Shown: positions 1 through 9,234, numbered from the stretch's first letter. The stretch is 64,000 nucleotides of DNA from Afipia sp. (GCA_017474385.1 JAFVHU010000138.1:1-64000), one strand, 5' to 3'. Program-made: numbers and translations. Notes: a model not told the origin generated them from the letters alone.

Positions 1-94
1 CTTCCTTGCCGTAGGTCGAGCGGGTCAGGTACTCGGTCCCGTCGGTCATGACGACCTTAATTGTATGATAATCCGGGTGAATTTCGGCTTTCAT
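1..94 (-). CDS. rpmE: 50S ribosomal protein L31, N-terminal part
   Basis: The reverse strand from the ATG at 94 reads [20 protein letters not shown] and continues to the window edge. This is the typical start of alphaproteobacterial ribosomal protein L31, a small protein of the large ribosomal subunit. Only about 31 codons are present, so the zinc-binding status (C+ or C- type) cannot be judged; no cysteine occurs in the visible part. It is divergent from the ABC exporter that follows, and the 162 bp between the two starts must hold both promoters. Confidence 0.9.
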   Translation of the reverse strand, partial: MKAEIHPDYHTIKVVMTDGTEYLTRSTYGKE

Positions 95-256
95 GGCAAA
101 TCCTCTGGCGCCGCGCGCCCACAGATCAATGATGTTCGGGATGAATTTGGGCGCTCTATATCGCAGGACAGCCTTTGAAACAAGCCGAGAACGTCATTTG
201 CCAGCGCTCGTCATGGGGCCTATTTGAGGGCCAGAAAGCAAGAGGCGGCCGACAGA

Positions 257-2137
257 ATGAGTGCAGTGGAACGCGTTGAAGACCCGGGGTTGCCATCCGC
301 GCTGGCGCGCGAGGTGGCGGCCGTCAAAGGGGTCTCTACCACTGCCACCGGACCGACGCCGGATGCACCCGAGACAGAGCCGAAGAAATCCCGCGGCGTG
401 AAGCTGCGTCCGCTGCTGGCGCTGGCGCCTTATGTGGCGCGTTATCGCGGACAGGCCTTTGCGGCGCTGGTGGCGCTGATCATCGCATCCGCCGTGACGC
501 TGGTGGTGCCGCTTGCTGTGCGCCGCATGATCGATTTCGGCTTCAGCCCCGAAGGCATCGCGCTGATCAACAGCTACTTCGCGGTGATGATCGCGGTGGT
601 AGCGGTGCTCGCATGCGCCAGTGCGTCTCGCTACTACCTCGTCATCACACTGGGCGAACGCATCGTCGCCGATCTGCGCCGCGATGTGTTCAAGCATCTC
701 ACGTCGCTGTCGCCGTCGTTCTTCGACACCGCGCATAGCGGCGAACTGGTCTCGCGCCTGACCGCCGACACCACGCAAATCAAATCGGCCGTCGGTGCAT
801 CGGTCTCGATCGCACTGCGCAATCTCGTGCTGTTCGTCGGCGCATCCGCGATGATGGTCGTCACCAGCCCGAAGCTGTCGGGCATTGTGCTTGCGGTGAT
901 TCCGCTGATCGTGCTTCCGCTGGTCGCTTTCGGACGCCGTGTGCAGAAACTGTCGCGCGGCGCGCAGGACACGCTGGCGGAAGCCTCGTCCTACGCCTCA
1001 GAACTCATCGGTGCGATCCGCACGCTGCAGGCCTTCACCAACGAACGCCTCGCGGAAGCGCGGTTCGGCGGCGAAGTCGAGCGAGCCTACGTTGCTGCGC
1101 GCAATTCGACGCGCGCGCGCGCGTTTCTTACCGCCACGGTGATCTTCCTGATTTTCACCAGCGTCGTCGCGATCCTGTGGATCGGCTCGCATGACGTCCT
1201 GACCAAACAGATCAGCGCCGGACGGCTCGGCCAGTTCATTCTCTATGCTGCGTTCGCAGCGGGTGCGCTCGGCGAACTCAGTCAGGTGTGGGGCGAGATC
1301 TCGCAGGCGTCCGGCGCGTCGGAACGGCTGTTCGAAATCCTGCGCATCAAGCCGGATATCGCCGCGCCTGCAAATCCGCGCGCGCTGCCGGTGCCGCCGC
1401 GCGGCGACGTTGCATTCGACAATGTGCGGTTCTCCTATCCGACACGGCCGGATCACCTCGCGGTCGACGGCGTCTCGTTCGCGGTGAAAGCCGGCGAGAA
1501 GGTTGCTGTGGTCGGACCGTCCGGCGCAGGCAAGAGCACGCTGTTCCATCTGCTGCTGCGGTTCTACGATCCCGCCTCTGGGGTGATCTCGGTCGACGGC
1601 GTTCCGATCCGCGAGGCCGATCCGTCCGCGGTGCGGTCGCGGATTGCACTGGTGCCGCAGGATTCCGCGGTGTTCGCCACCAGCGCCCGTGAGAACATCC
1701 GTTTCGGCCGTCCAGATGCCAGCGATGCCGAGGTTGCGCGCGCTGCCGATCTGGCCCACGCCACCGAATTCATTACGCGGCTGCCGCTTGGCTTCGACAC
1801 CCAACTCGGCGAGCGCGGCGTCACGCTGTCCGGCGGTCAGCGTCAGCGAATTGCGATTGCGCGCGCAATCCTGCGCGATGCGCCGCTGTTGTTGCTGGAC
1901 GAGGCTACGTCATCGCTCGATGCCGAGAGCGAGACGCTGGTGCAGACCGCTTTGGAAGAACTGATGAAGCATCGCACCACGCTGGTGATCGCGCATCGTC
2001 TTGCCACCGTGCTGTCCTGCGATCGCATTCTGGTGATGGAGAATGGCCGCATCGTCGAGCAGGGCACCCACGCCTCGCTGGTCGCGGCCAACGGTCTTTA
2101 CGCTCGTCTTGCACGGCTCCAGTTCGAGGGCGTCTGA
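257..2137 (+). CDS. ABC exporter, fused permease-ATPase (ABCB/MsbA type)
   Basis: A half-size ABC exporter of 626 residues. The N-terminal half has the six-helix transmembrane domain beginning near residue 55 after a polar leader. The C-terminal half is the ATPase, with Walker A GPSGAGKST near residue 420, signature LSGGQRQRIAIARAIL near 523, Walker B LLLLDEATSSLD near 543 and the switch histidine in IAHR. It should work as a homodimer in the inner membrane, exporting a lipid, peptide or drug; the substrate cannot be read from sequence. I chose the ATG at 257, which follows an AG-rich stretch (AAGAGGCGG); an in-frame TTG at 224 would add eleven residues. It is divergent from rpmE. Confidence 0.88.
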   Translation: MSAVERVEDPGLPSALAREVAAVKGVSTTATGPTPDAPETEPKKSRGVKLRPLLALAPYVARYRGQAFAALVALIIASAVTLVVPLAVRRMIDFGFSPEGIALINSYFAVMIAVVAVLACASASRYYLVITLGERIVADLRRDVFKHLTSLSPSFFDTAHSGELVSRLTADTTQIKSAVGASVSIALRNLVLFVGASAMMVVTSPKLSGIVLAVIPLIVLPLVAFGRRVQKLSRGAQDTLAEASSYASELIGAIRTLQAFTNERLAEARFGGEVERAYVAARNSTRARAFLTATVIFLIFTSVVAILWIGSHDVLTKQISAGRLGQFILYAAFAAGALGELSQVWGEISQASGASERLFEILRIKPDIAAPANPRALPVPPRGDVAFDNVRFSYPTRPDHLAVDGVSFAVKAGEKVAVVGPSGAGKSTLFHLLLRFYDPASGVISVDGVPIREADPSAVRSRIALVPQDSAVFATSARENIRFGRPDASDAEVARAADLAHATEFITRLPLGFDTQLGERGVTLSGGQRQRIAIARAILRDAPLLLLDEATSSLDAESETLVQTALEELMKHRTTLVIAHRLATVLSCDRILVMENGRIVEQGTHASLVAANGLYARLARLQFEGV

Positions 2138-2148
2138 TTTCCCGCGCG

Positions 2149-3000
2149 CTAGCCGCGCTTGAACACCGGCTTGCGCTTCTCCACGAAAGCCTTCACGGCC
2201 TCCTTGTGATCCGCCGTGCCCGCGGATCGCACCATGCGCTCGGCTTCATGATCGAGCGAGGTGAGGAAATCGTTCATCAGCGCTTCGTCGAGATTGTCCT
2301 TGAGGAAGCGCAACGCGGTCGAGGGACCTTCGGCGAGTTTCTTCGCCATGGCGAAGGCTTCCTCGCGCAACTTGACGTCCGGCACCACGCGATTGACGAT
2401 GCCGAGCGATTCGCAACGCTTCGCATCGATCTTCTCGCCGAAGAACATCAGTTCCCGCGCACGCGATGTGCCGACAAGGCGCGTCAGCAGCCATGACATG
2501 CCGTAGTCTCCGCTGAGCCCGATCTTCACATAGGCTGTGGTGACGAAGGCGGATTCCGCTGCAATGCGCAGGTCACACGCCAGCGCCAGCGACAATCCTG
2601 CGCCTGCTGCGGGGCCGGGCAGCGCCGCGATGGTCGGCTTGCGGACGTTGACCAGCGCGCCGGTCAGCGTGCGCTGACGTTCCTGCAAGCGCGCGACTTT
2701 CTGGTCGAATGTCAACTCCGGTGCATTGCTGCTGCCGGGTTTGCCGCCCATGCCTTTGACATCGCCGCCGGCACAGAACGCATCGCCCGCGCCGGTGATG
2801 AGAATGGCGCCGACATTCGGATCTTCGCCGCAGAGCTTGATCATGCGGCGGAGCGCCGGCGTCAGATTGTCGGAAAGCGAGTTGCGCGCCTGCGGGCGAT
2901 TGAGCGTGATGACGGCGACGCGGTCGCGCACTTCGCAGAGAAGTTCTTCGGTGCCGGTGTCGATGACGGTTTCGGAAGATGCAATCGCGGTGGCGGTCAT
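2149..3000 (-). CDS. enoyl-CoA hydratase/isomerase family protein
   Basis: Crotonase-fold protein of 283 residues. It shows the family pattern VAVITLNRPQARNSLS near the N-terminus, the oxyanion-hole segment GAGDAFCAGGDVKGMGG and the second core segment ALPGPAAGAGLSLALACD. Crotonases hydrate 2-enoyl-CoA or carry out related isomerase and hydrolase chemistry; the exact reaction is open. In the second core segment the position that usually carries a catalytic Glu reads GAGLSLALA, so a classical hydratase is not assured and an isomerase-like role is possible. The ATG at 3000 is preferred over an upstream in-frame start at 3042 because the homologous part begins later. It converges with the ABC exporter, ends only 11 bp apart. 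Confidence 0.8.
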   Translation of the reverse strand: MTATAIASSETVIDTGTEELLCEVRDRVAVITLNRPQARNSLSDNLTPALRRMIKLCGEDPNVGAILITGAGDAFCAGGDVKGMGGKPGSSNAPELTFDQKVARLQERQRTLTGALVNVRKPTIAALPGPAAGAGLSLALACDLRIAAESAFVTTAYVKIGLSGDYGMSWLLTRLVGTSRARELMFFGEKIDAKRCESLGIVNRVVPDVKLREEAFAMAKKLAEGPSTALRFLKDNLDEALMNDFLTSLDHEAERMVRSAGTADHKEAVKAFVEKRKPVFKRG

Positions 3001-3198
3001 GGTCGCTATCCCGATAGTTGGTTTCGAAATAGAACTTATCAATTATTGGACCGGGTTTTCCAGCAAAACCTCGCGCAATACAGGCATGTTGGGCGAGGTT
3101 TTTCCGTCATCGGACGGATGTTTCTCCATCTCTGCGTAGCAGCTTTCGTTCATCAATGGTTCAAGCGCAAAGTAGCTAAAAAGCGAACGAGCGGCACC

Positions 3199-3362
3199 AG
3201 TGTCCTGAATCCGAGGTCCGCTTCATTTCGCAGCGCCTTCTGTAGCGAACTTCGGATTCAAAAAGACACTAGAAAGCATGATTCTAGTGTGGTTTTGGTT
3301 CGCAAATCCGCAAAATGAAGGTGCTGTAGAAATGATGCGCACTTGCGAACCACCACACTAGA
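3199..3362. repeat. composite palindromic repeat, copy 1 (units A then B)
   Basis: This lies in the 445-bp gap between the enoyl-CoA hydratase and lemA. Unit A has arms 3199-3222 and 3244-3270, built on AGTGTCCTGAATCCGA and its imperfect complement. Unit B has arms 3283-3312 and 3336-3362, built on TCTAGTGTGGTTTTGGTTCG and its complement. Each unit would fold into a long hairpin. The same two units, in reversed order and orientation, recur at 41864-42024, and the loops and the spacer also match. No coding sequence is seen. The rest of the gap (3001-3198, 3363-3445) shows nothing else I recognise apart from the lemA ribosome-binding site. Confidence 0.85.
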
Positions 3363-3445
3363 TGACCGGCGCGGTGGGGGCGTGTATGCTGATCGTCACA
3401 AGGCCGGCTTATGGTCGTGTGCTGGTTCATTACTGGAGATCATTC

Positions 3446-4096
3446 ATGCGCAAGATTTTGACGGTCCTCGCAGCGCTCGCCTCGCTGAGCCTCACCAATT
3501 GCGGCTACAATGCGATCCAGCAGAACGACGAGTCGGTAAAGTCGAGCTGGTCCGAAGTCGTGAACCAGTACCAGCGCCGCGCCGATCTGGTGCCGAACCT
3601 CGTCAACTCCGTAAAAGGCTTCGCGCAGCAGGAAAAGGATGTGCTGCTCGGCGTGACCAATGCGCGCGCCAAGGTTGGCGGCGTGCAGGTGACCCCGGAA
3701 GTTCTCAACGACCCGGCGGCGCTGCAAAAATTCCAGGCGGCGCAAAGCGAACTGACCGGCGCGCTGTCGCGGCTGCTGGTGGTGACGGAAAACTATCCGC
3801 AACTGAAATCCGACCAGTTGTTCCGCGATCTGGTTGCGCAGTTAGAGGGCACCGAGAACCGCATCACGGTGGCACGCAACCGCTACATCAAGGCGGTGCA
3901 GGACTATAACGTCGGCATCCGCACCTTCCCGAACAACCTGACCGCGATGGCGTTCGGCTATAAGGAAAAGGCCAATTTCACTGTGGAAAATGAGAAGTCG
4001 ATTTCCACGGCGCCGAAGGTCGATTTCAACGCGCCGTCGACAACGGCTCCCGCGCCGGCAACACCTGCTCCAACAGCACCGGCGCCCGCGAAGTAG
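3446..4096 (+). CDS. lemA: LemA family lipoprotein
   Basis: Protein of 216 residues with a short hydrophobic leader ending in the lipobox-like LTNC, so probably lipid-anchored after export. The body is the LemA helical domain, with the characteristic segments YNAIQQNDESVKSSWSEVVN, QYQRRADLVPNLVNSVKG and the later TENRITVARNRYIKAVQDYN. The C-terminus is a Pro/Ala/Thr tail. LemA proteins are commonly encoded beside TPM-domain proteins, and two such genes follow here at 21 and 14 bp, indicating one operon. The biochemical role of LemA is not established. The ATG at 3446 follows TGGAGAT and starts the signal peptide; upstream in-frame codons would spoil it. Confidence 0.88.
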   Translation: MRKILTVLAALASLSLTNCGYNAIQQNDESVKSSWSEVVNQYQRRADLVPNLVNSVKGFAQQEKDVLLGVTNARAKVGGVQVTPEVLNDPAALQKFQAAQSELTGALSRLLVVTENYPQLKSDQLFRDLVAQLEGTENRITVARNRYIKAVQDYNVGIRTFPNNLTAMAFGYKEKANFTVENEKSISTAPKVDFNAPSTTAPAPATPAPTAPAPAK

Positions 4097-4117
4097 GGTG
4101 CGCAACAGGCGCGCACG

Positions 4118-4996
4118 ATGAAAGCGGCAAAGGCGGTCATTCTCGCGTTCATGCTGTGCTGGGCGTTTGCCGGTACGACGTTCGTTGCGCGGGCAGACGT
4201 CGCGGTGCCGCCGCTCACCGGGCGTGTCGTCGATCTGACGGGTACGCTGTCCGCCGATCAGGCTGCGGCGCTCGAACAGAAGCTGAAGGCATTTGAGGAC
4301 CGCAAGGGCAGTCAGCTTGCGGTCCTGATCGTGCCGACCACACAGCCGGAAACCATCGAGCAGTATTCGCTGCGCGTAGCCGAGCAATGGAAGCTCGGGC
4401 GCAAGAAGGTCGATGACGGTGCGTTGCTTCTGATCGCCAAGAACGACCGCAAGCTGCGCATTGAGGTCGGTTACGGCCTCGAGGGCGTGCTGAACGACGC
4501 GACCTCGAAGCGGATCATCGACGAGATTATCACGCCAAAATTCAGGAGCGGCGATTTCGCCGGCGGCATTTCGGACGGCGCCGATCGCATCCTGAAAGTC
4601 ATCGACGGCGAACCGCTGCCCGCGCCGGAGCCGAAGCGCGATCCGGTCGATCTCAGCGCCATCGGCGAATACTTTCCGTTTCTCTTTATCGGCACGCTGA
4701 TGGCCGGCGGGATTTTCCGGGCGTTGCTCGGGCGCTTGCTGGGTTCGCTCGTCGCAGGCGGCGGCATCGGACTGGTGATGTGGTTCCTGGTCGGCGCGCT
4801 ACCTCTTGCAGCGCTTGCCGGTCTGATCGTGTTCGTGCTGACGTTGATCGGGGACACGCTGGTATCGTCCGGCGGTGGCGGAGGCCGCGGCGGTTACGGC
4901 GGCGGATTCAGTTCCGGCAGTTCGAGCAGTTCCAGTGGCGGGTTCAGCGGAGGCGGCGGCAGCTTCGGCGGCGGCGGCGCATCGGGCAGTTGGTAG
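4118..4996 (+). CDS. TPM-domain membrane protein with Gly/Ser-rich tail (YgcG type)
   Basis: Protein of 292 residues: signal peptide (to about residue 27), a TPM domain (about 33-155, with LTGRVVDLTGTLSADQAAAL and GYGLEGVLNDATSKRI), two or three transmembrane segments (about 185-245) and a low-complexity Gly/Ser tail ending GGGGASGSW. This matches the YgcG/DUF2207-like arrangement in which an extracytoplasmic TPM domain precedes membrane helices and a glycine-rich tail. The TPM fold has been linked to phosphatase or assembly roles, but the function here is unknown. It is the middle gene of the lemA-TPM-TPM operon. Confidence 0.85.
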   Translation: MKAAKAVILAFMLCWAFAGTTFVARADVAVPPLTGRVVDLTGTLSADQAAALEQKLKAFEDRKGSQLAVLIVPTTQPETIEQYSLRVAEQWKLGRKKVDDGALLLIAKNDRKLRIEVGYGLEGVLNDATSKRIIDEIITPKFRSGDFAGGISDGADRILKVIDGEPLPAPEPKRDPVDLSAIGEYFPFLFIGTLMAGGIFRALLGRLLGSLVAGGGIGLVMWFLVGALPLAALAGLIVFVLTLIGDTLVSSGGGGGRGGYGGGFSSGSSSSSSGGFSGGGGSFGGGGASGSW

Positions 4997-5010
4997 CCGA
5001 GAGCACAGCA

Positions 5011-5508
5011 ATGGGCATCAAGCGCATCGGCAGACATCTTCTTCTCAATCGCTGGCGGGTCCGGCGCGCGTTCCCGCGTCAGGCGCTGGCCAATATCGAG
5101 AAGGCGATCAAGGCCAGCGAAGCCGCGCATGCGGGCCAGATCCGTTTTGCGGTGGAGGGTGCGCTCGATGGCGTGCCGTTGTTCAAGAACCAGTCCGCGC
5201 GCGCCCGCGCCATCGATGTGTTCGCGCATCTGCGGGTCTGGGACACCGAGCACAGCAATGGCGTTCTGATCTATCTGCTGCTCGCCGACCGCGACGTCGA
5301 GATCGTCGCCGACCGCGGCATCAACGAGAAGGTCCAGCAGGCGGAGTGGGAGAAAATCTGCCGCGTGATGGAAACGGAATTCCGCGCCAAGAATTTCGAG
5401 GGCGGAGTGCTGATGGGTATCGCGGCTGTCACCAAACTTCTGGCCAAGCATTTCCCGCCGGGCCATTCGCACGGGAACGAGCTGCCAGACAAGCCGGTGG
5501 TGCTGTAG
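5011..5508 (+). CDS. second TPM-domain protein
   Basis: Protein of 165 residues starting at the ATG at 5011, 14 bp after the preceding gene. It carries a TPM domain (about residues 25-145: ALANIEKAIKASEAAHAGQI, VWDTEHSNGVLIYLLLADRD, VEIVADRGINEKV) without an obvious signal peptide or membrane helix, so it is probably cytoplasmic or membrane-associated. It has no glycine-rich tail, unlike its neighbour. The pairing of a membrane-bound and a short TPM protein behind lemA suggests that the three products act together at the inner membrane; that is inference from gene order. Its exact role is unknown. Confidence 0.8.
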   Translation: MGIKRIGRHLLLNRWRVRRAFPRQALANIEKAIKASEAAHAGQIRFAVEGALDGVPLFKNQSARARAIDVFAHLRVWDTEHSNGVLIYLLLADRDVEIVADRGINEKVQQAEWEKICRVMETEFRAKNFEGGVLMGIAAVTKLLAKHFPPGHSHGNELPDKPVVL

Positions 5509-5530
5509 GAGGGTGCCACTGGTGAGAGGT

Positions 5531-5616
5531 GTCATGCGCGGGCTTGACCCGCGCATCCATCATTCTTCAGAAGATTTTCGGAACGGATGGATTGCCGGGT
5601 CAAGCCCGGCAATGAC
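5531..5616. repeat. intergenic palindromic repeat, family R1 (copy 1)
   Basis: Two inverted blocks, GTCATGCGCGGGCTTGACCC and the complementary-type GGGTCAAGCCCGGCAATGAC, frame a short spacer containing GGATGGATT. A closely similar copy lies at 9989-10070. It sits between the convergent TPM gene and putA and could serve as a two-way transcription end. Confidence 0.85.
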
Positions 5617-5636
5617 GAACCGTGCCTGCTTTCCGG

Positions 5637-8600
5637 CTACTCTTCCGTCATCAGCCCGACATTGCCGCCCGCGGCCGCGGTGTTGATCGTGACCGTCTGC
5701 TCGGTGGCAAGGCGCGGAAGATAATGCGGCCCGCCGGCCTTCGGTCCGGTTCCCGACAGTCCATGCCCGCCAAACGGCTGCACGCCGACCACCGCGCCGA
5801 TCATGTTGCGGTTGACGTAGACGTTCCCCACCGCGAGCCGTTCGACGGTCGCCTCGACTGTGTCGTCGATGCGCGAATGAATCCCGAGCGTCAGGCCATA
5901 GCCGCTGGTGGCGATCGATTGCAGCACATGCTCGAAATCCGCCGCCTTGTACCGCACCACATGCAGGATTGGACCGAACACTTCCTCGGTCAGTTCGTCC
6001 GCGCTTGCCAGTTCGAAGACATGCGGCGCGACGAAGTTGCCTGATGCTGGCGCTTCGCCCGCGAAATGAACCCGCGCTGTGGCTTTCATTCGCGCGATAT
6101 GGGCATCGAGACGTTCCTTCGCTTCGGCGTCGATCACGGGCCCGACCTGGGTCGCCGGATCGCGCGGATCGCCGACCTTCAACTCACCTGCGGCGCCCGC
6201 GATGATCTCGATCATGCGGTCTGCGACGTCGTCCTGAACGAACAGCAGCCGCAATGCCGAGCAGCGCTGGCCGGCTGACCTGAAGGCAGAGGTCGCCACA
6301 TCGTCGGCGACCTGTTCGGGCAGCGCGGTCGCATCGACGATCATCGCGTTGATGCCGCCGGTCTCGGCGATCAGCGGCACGATCGGGCCGTCTTTCGCGG
6401 CGAGAGTGCGGTTGATCGCGCGCGCGACATCGGTGGAGCCCGTGAAGACAACGCCTGCGATGTTGTCTTGCGCGACCAGCGCCGCGCCAATTTTTCCGTC
6501 GCCCTGCACGAGATGAAGCGCCGAATCCGGAATGCCGGCCTCATGCAACAGCGCCACTGCTTCCGCGGCCATGCGCGGGGTCTGTTCGGCAGGCTTGGCC
6601 ACAACGGCGTTGCCCGCCATCAGGCACGCCGCGACCTGGCCTAAGAAAATAGCCAGCGGAAAATTCCATGGCGAGATCGCAACCATGACGCCGCGCCCGC
6701 GCAGGCGTAGCGTGTTGCTCTCGCCGGTGGGGCCGGGAAGCGGCAGGCCGTCACCGAACAGCTTGCGGCCTTCGATCGCATAATAGCGGCAGAAATCGAT
6801 TGCTTCGCGGACTTCCGAGACCGCATCGTCGATGGTCTTGCCGCCTTCGGTTTGCAGCAACGCGACAAAGCGCGGCATCCGCTGCTCTAAAAGGTCAGCG
6901 GCGCGTTCGAATGCGGTGGCGCGGGTGTCAGCGGACGTCCGGCTCCAGAAGGCGAAGCCGGTGCGCGCCAGAGCGACGGCAATCGCGGCGTCTTTCTCGG
7001 CCGCATCCTTGACGTTGCCGGAAGGAATCACTGCACCGTCAACCGACGTCAGCAATGCGTCGAGCGCGGCGCGTTCTCCGAACTCGATGCCCTTCGAGTT
7101 GATCCGCGGCAGATACAAGTCGCGCGGCGGCGGCAGGCGCGCGTTGCGGGCTTGGTCCGGCATTGCGATGATCTGCTCGGGCCGCTCCAGCAGCGCCGCG
7201 ATCGGAACGCTGTCATCCGCCGCCAGCGCCACAAAGGACGAGTTGGCGCCATTCTCCAACAGCCGCCGCACCAGATAGGCCAGGAGGTCGCGATGGCTGC
7301 CGACCGGCGCATAGATGCGGCAGGCGAGATCCGGCTTGTCTTCGTGCAGTTGCGCATAGAGCGCGTCGCCCATGCCGTGCAGCCGCTGAAATTCGAAGCT
7401 GTCATCATCGCCCGCGAGCTCAGTGATGGTCGCCACCGACAGCGCGTTGTGGGTGGCGAACTGCGGGAAGATACGCGGGCGCAGGCCGAGCAGTTTTCGC
7501 GCGCAGGCGATGTAATTCAGATCCGTCATCGCCTTGCGGGTGAACACCGGATAGCCAATGAGCCCGCGTTCCTGCGCGCGCTTCACCTCCGTGTCCCAGT
7601 AGGCGCCCTTCACGAGACGCAGCACCATGCGGCGGTCATGCCGCCCGGCGAGATCATGGACGTAATCGATCACCGCTTCAGCGCGTTTCTGATACGCCTG
7701 CACGGCGAGCCCGAATCCTTCCCATCCTGCGAGCGAAGGGTCCGCAAATACCGCGCCGATGATATCCAGCGACAGTTCGAGGCGATCCGCTTCCTCCGCA
7801 TCGATGGTGAAATTTATGTCGTGCGCCTTGGCGCGGCGCGCGAGATCGAGCGTGAGCGGCACCAGCTCAGTCATCACCCGTGACCGGCTCAGTGCCTCGT
7901 AGCGCGGATGCAGCGCGGAGAGTTTGACGGAAATTCCCGGCCGGTCCGGCAGCGCCCTGTCTCCCGCCGCGCGGCCGATGGCCTCGATCGCCGCGGCGTA
8001 GGACTTGAGATAGCGCGCGGCATCGGCCGCGGTGTGCGCGCCTTCGCCGAGCATGTCGAACGAATAGCGATGATGATGGTGCGGGCCGTCGTCATCCGCT
8101 GCCCGCGCAAGCGCAGCTTCGATGGTTTCGCCAAGCACGAAATGATTGCCCATCAGGCGCATCGCCTGCCGGGTCGCGGCGCGCACGGCGGGAAGTCCGA
8201 TCCGCTTGGCGATCAGGCCGATGGTGCCTTGCGGCGTTTCACCGGGCTGGATCACGCGCGCGGAAAGACCGAGTGCCCACGCCGATGCATTGACCAGCAG
8301 CGCATGGGATCGCGTCTTGTGATGAGCGAAATCGCCCTGGCCGAGTTTGTCTTCGATGAAGCGGTCGGCGGTGGCTGAGTCCGGCACGCGGAGCAGCGCT
8401 TCGGCCATCACCATCAGGGCGAGGCCTTCCTTGGTCGAGAGCGCGAATTCACGCAGCATGTCCTCGACGCCGCCGAAGCCGCCGTCATGTCCGCGCACCG
8501 CTTCGATCAGCCGCGTGGCCGCCGTGTCGATGCGGGCATTCTGTTCGGCGGACAGCGGAGGCGTCGCCAGCAGACGCGCGGCAATCTCGCTGTCGTCGGC

Positions 8601-8648
8601 CGCAAACGGCGCTGAAAAGGGGCGAACAGGACTAAAGCGGTCGAGCAT
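5637..8648 (-). CDS. putA: bifunctional proline dehydrogenase / L-glutamate-gamma-semialdehyde dehydrogenase
   Basis: A 1003-residue PutA that oxidises proline to glutamate in two steps. The N-terminal half is the FAD-dependent proline dehydrogenase barrel (segments IAKRIGLPAVRAATRQAMRL, VLRLVKGAYWDTEVK, RIYAPVGSHRDLLAYLVRRL). The C-terminal half is the NAD-dependent aldehyde dehydrogenase, with catalytic Cys near residue 796 in SAGQRCSALR and the upstream Glu in PLIAETGGINAM. There is no N-terminal ribbon-helix-helix domain and no C-terminal extra domain, so it is the minimal enzyme type known from Bradyrhizobium, where PutA is about 999 residues. It therefore cannot repress its own gene, and the divergent Lrp-type gene is the likely regulator. 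Confidence 0.97.
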   Translation of the reverse strand: MLDRFSPVRPFSAPFAADDSEIAARLLATPPLSAEQNARIDTAATRLIEAVRGHDGGFGGVEDMLREFALSTKEGLALMVMAEALLRVPDSATADRFIEDKLGQGDFAHHKTRSHALLVNASAWALGLSARVIQPGETPQGTIGLIAKRIGLPAVRAATRQAMRLMGNHFVLGETIEAALARAADDDGPHHHHRYSFDMLGEGAHTAADAARYLKSYAAAIEAIGRAAGDRALPDRPGISVKLSALHPRYEALSRSRVMTELVPLTLDLARRAKAHDINFTIDAEEADRLELSLDIIGAVFADPSLAGWEGFGLAVQAYQKRAEAVIDYVHDLAGRHDRRMVLRLVKGAYWDTEVKRAQERGLIGYPVFTRKAMTDLNYIACARKLLGLRPRIFPQFATHNALSVATITELAGDDDSFEFQRLHGMGDALYAQLHEDKPDLACRIYAPVGSHRDLLAYLVRRLLENGANSSFVALAADDSVPIAALLERPEQIIAMPDQARNARLPPPRDLYLPRINSKGIEFGERAALDALLTSVDGAVIPSGNVKDAAEKDAAIAVALARTGFAFWSRTSADTRATAFERAADLLEQRMPRFVALLQTEGGKTIDDAVSEVREAIDFCRYYAIEGRKLFGDGLPLPGPTGESNTLRLRGRGVMVAISPWNFPLAIFLGQVAACLMAGNAVVAKPAEQTPRMAAEAVALLHEAGIPDSALHLVQGDGKIGAALVAQDNIAGVVFTGSTDVARAINRTLAAKDGPIVPLIAETGGINAMIVDATALPEQVADDVATSAFRSAGQRCSALRLLFVQDDVADRMIEIIAGAAGELKVGDPRDPATQVGPVIDAEAKERLDAHIARMKATARVHFAGEAPASGNFVAPHVFELASADELTEEVFGPILHVVRYKAADFEHVLQSIATSGYGLTLGIHSRIDDTVEATVERLAVGNVYVNRNMIGAVVGVQPFGGHGLSGTGPKAGGPHYLPRLATEQTVTINTAAAGGNVGLMTEE

Positions 8649-8719
8649 GACATCCTCTAGGCTCTAGGGTTGCCAGATACTACCTCCGATGGCCGCCGTG
8701 GCTCGATAGACAAATTGGC

Positions 8720-8738
8720 GATTTTGCCTTACAAAATC
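8720..8738. promoter_or_regulatory. candidate Lrp-type operator between putA and putR
   Basis: A perfect inverted repeat GATTTTG-N5-CAAAATC lies in the 117-bp divergent region, 28 bp before the regulator start and about 70 bp before putA. Its position and A/T-rich arms fit a binding site for the adjacent Lrp/AsnC protein. The role is inferred from position and symmetry only. Confidence 0.5.
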
Positions 8739-8765
8739 AGGATTTAAACAGAGAATTATGGATAA

Positions 8766-9227
8766 ATGGGCGAAATTGACAAAATTGACCGGAAAATCCT
8801 CGATATCCTGCAGGCCGACGGGCGGATCGCCAATGTCGAACTGGCGGAGCGCATCGGCCTGTCGCCGACGTCCATCGGCGAGCGCCTGAAACGGTTGCAG
8901 CGTGACGGGTTCATCGAGGGTTACGGCGCGCGGCTCAATCCGCATCGGCTGGGATTGGGTCTCCTGGTGTTCGTCGAGGTGCTGCTCGACAAGACCACGG
9001 CGGACGTCTTCGAGCGTTTCGCCGAAGCGGTGAGACTCGCGCCGGAAGTGCTGGAGTGTCACATGGTGGCCGGCGGCTTCGATTATCTCGTCAAGGCGCG
9101 TGTCGCGGATATGACCGCGTATCGCCGGTTCCTCGGCGAGACGTTGCTGGCGCTGCCGGGTGTGCGCGAAACCCGGACCTATGCCGTCATGGAAGAAGTG
9201 AAACGCGACGCGCCGCTCCCGGTGTGA
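8766..9227 (+). CDS. putR: Lrp/AsnC family regulator, probable proline-responsive activator of putA
   Basis: Protein of 153 residues. It has an N-terminal winged helix-turn-helix (about 4-60, IDRKILDILQADGRIANVEL then LSPTSIGERLKRLQRDGFI) and a C-terminal RAM ligand-binding domain (about 68-145, LLVFVEVLLD, GGFDYLVKARVADMTAYRRF). Lrp-type proteins form octamers that bind an amino acid and bend DNA. Divergent placement next to a putA without its own DNA-binding domain matches the PutR activators described in other alphaproteobacteria, which respond to proline. The symbol is assigned from this context. Confidence 0.85.
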   Translation: MGEIDKIDRKILDILQADGRIANVELAERIGLSPTSIGERLKRLQRDGFIEGYGARLNPHRLGLGLLVFVEVLLDKTTADVFERFAEAVRLAPEVLECHMVAGGFDYLVKARVADMTAYRRFLGETLLALPGVRETRTYAVMEEVKRDAPLPV

Positions 9228-9234
9228 TCGGCGC

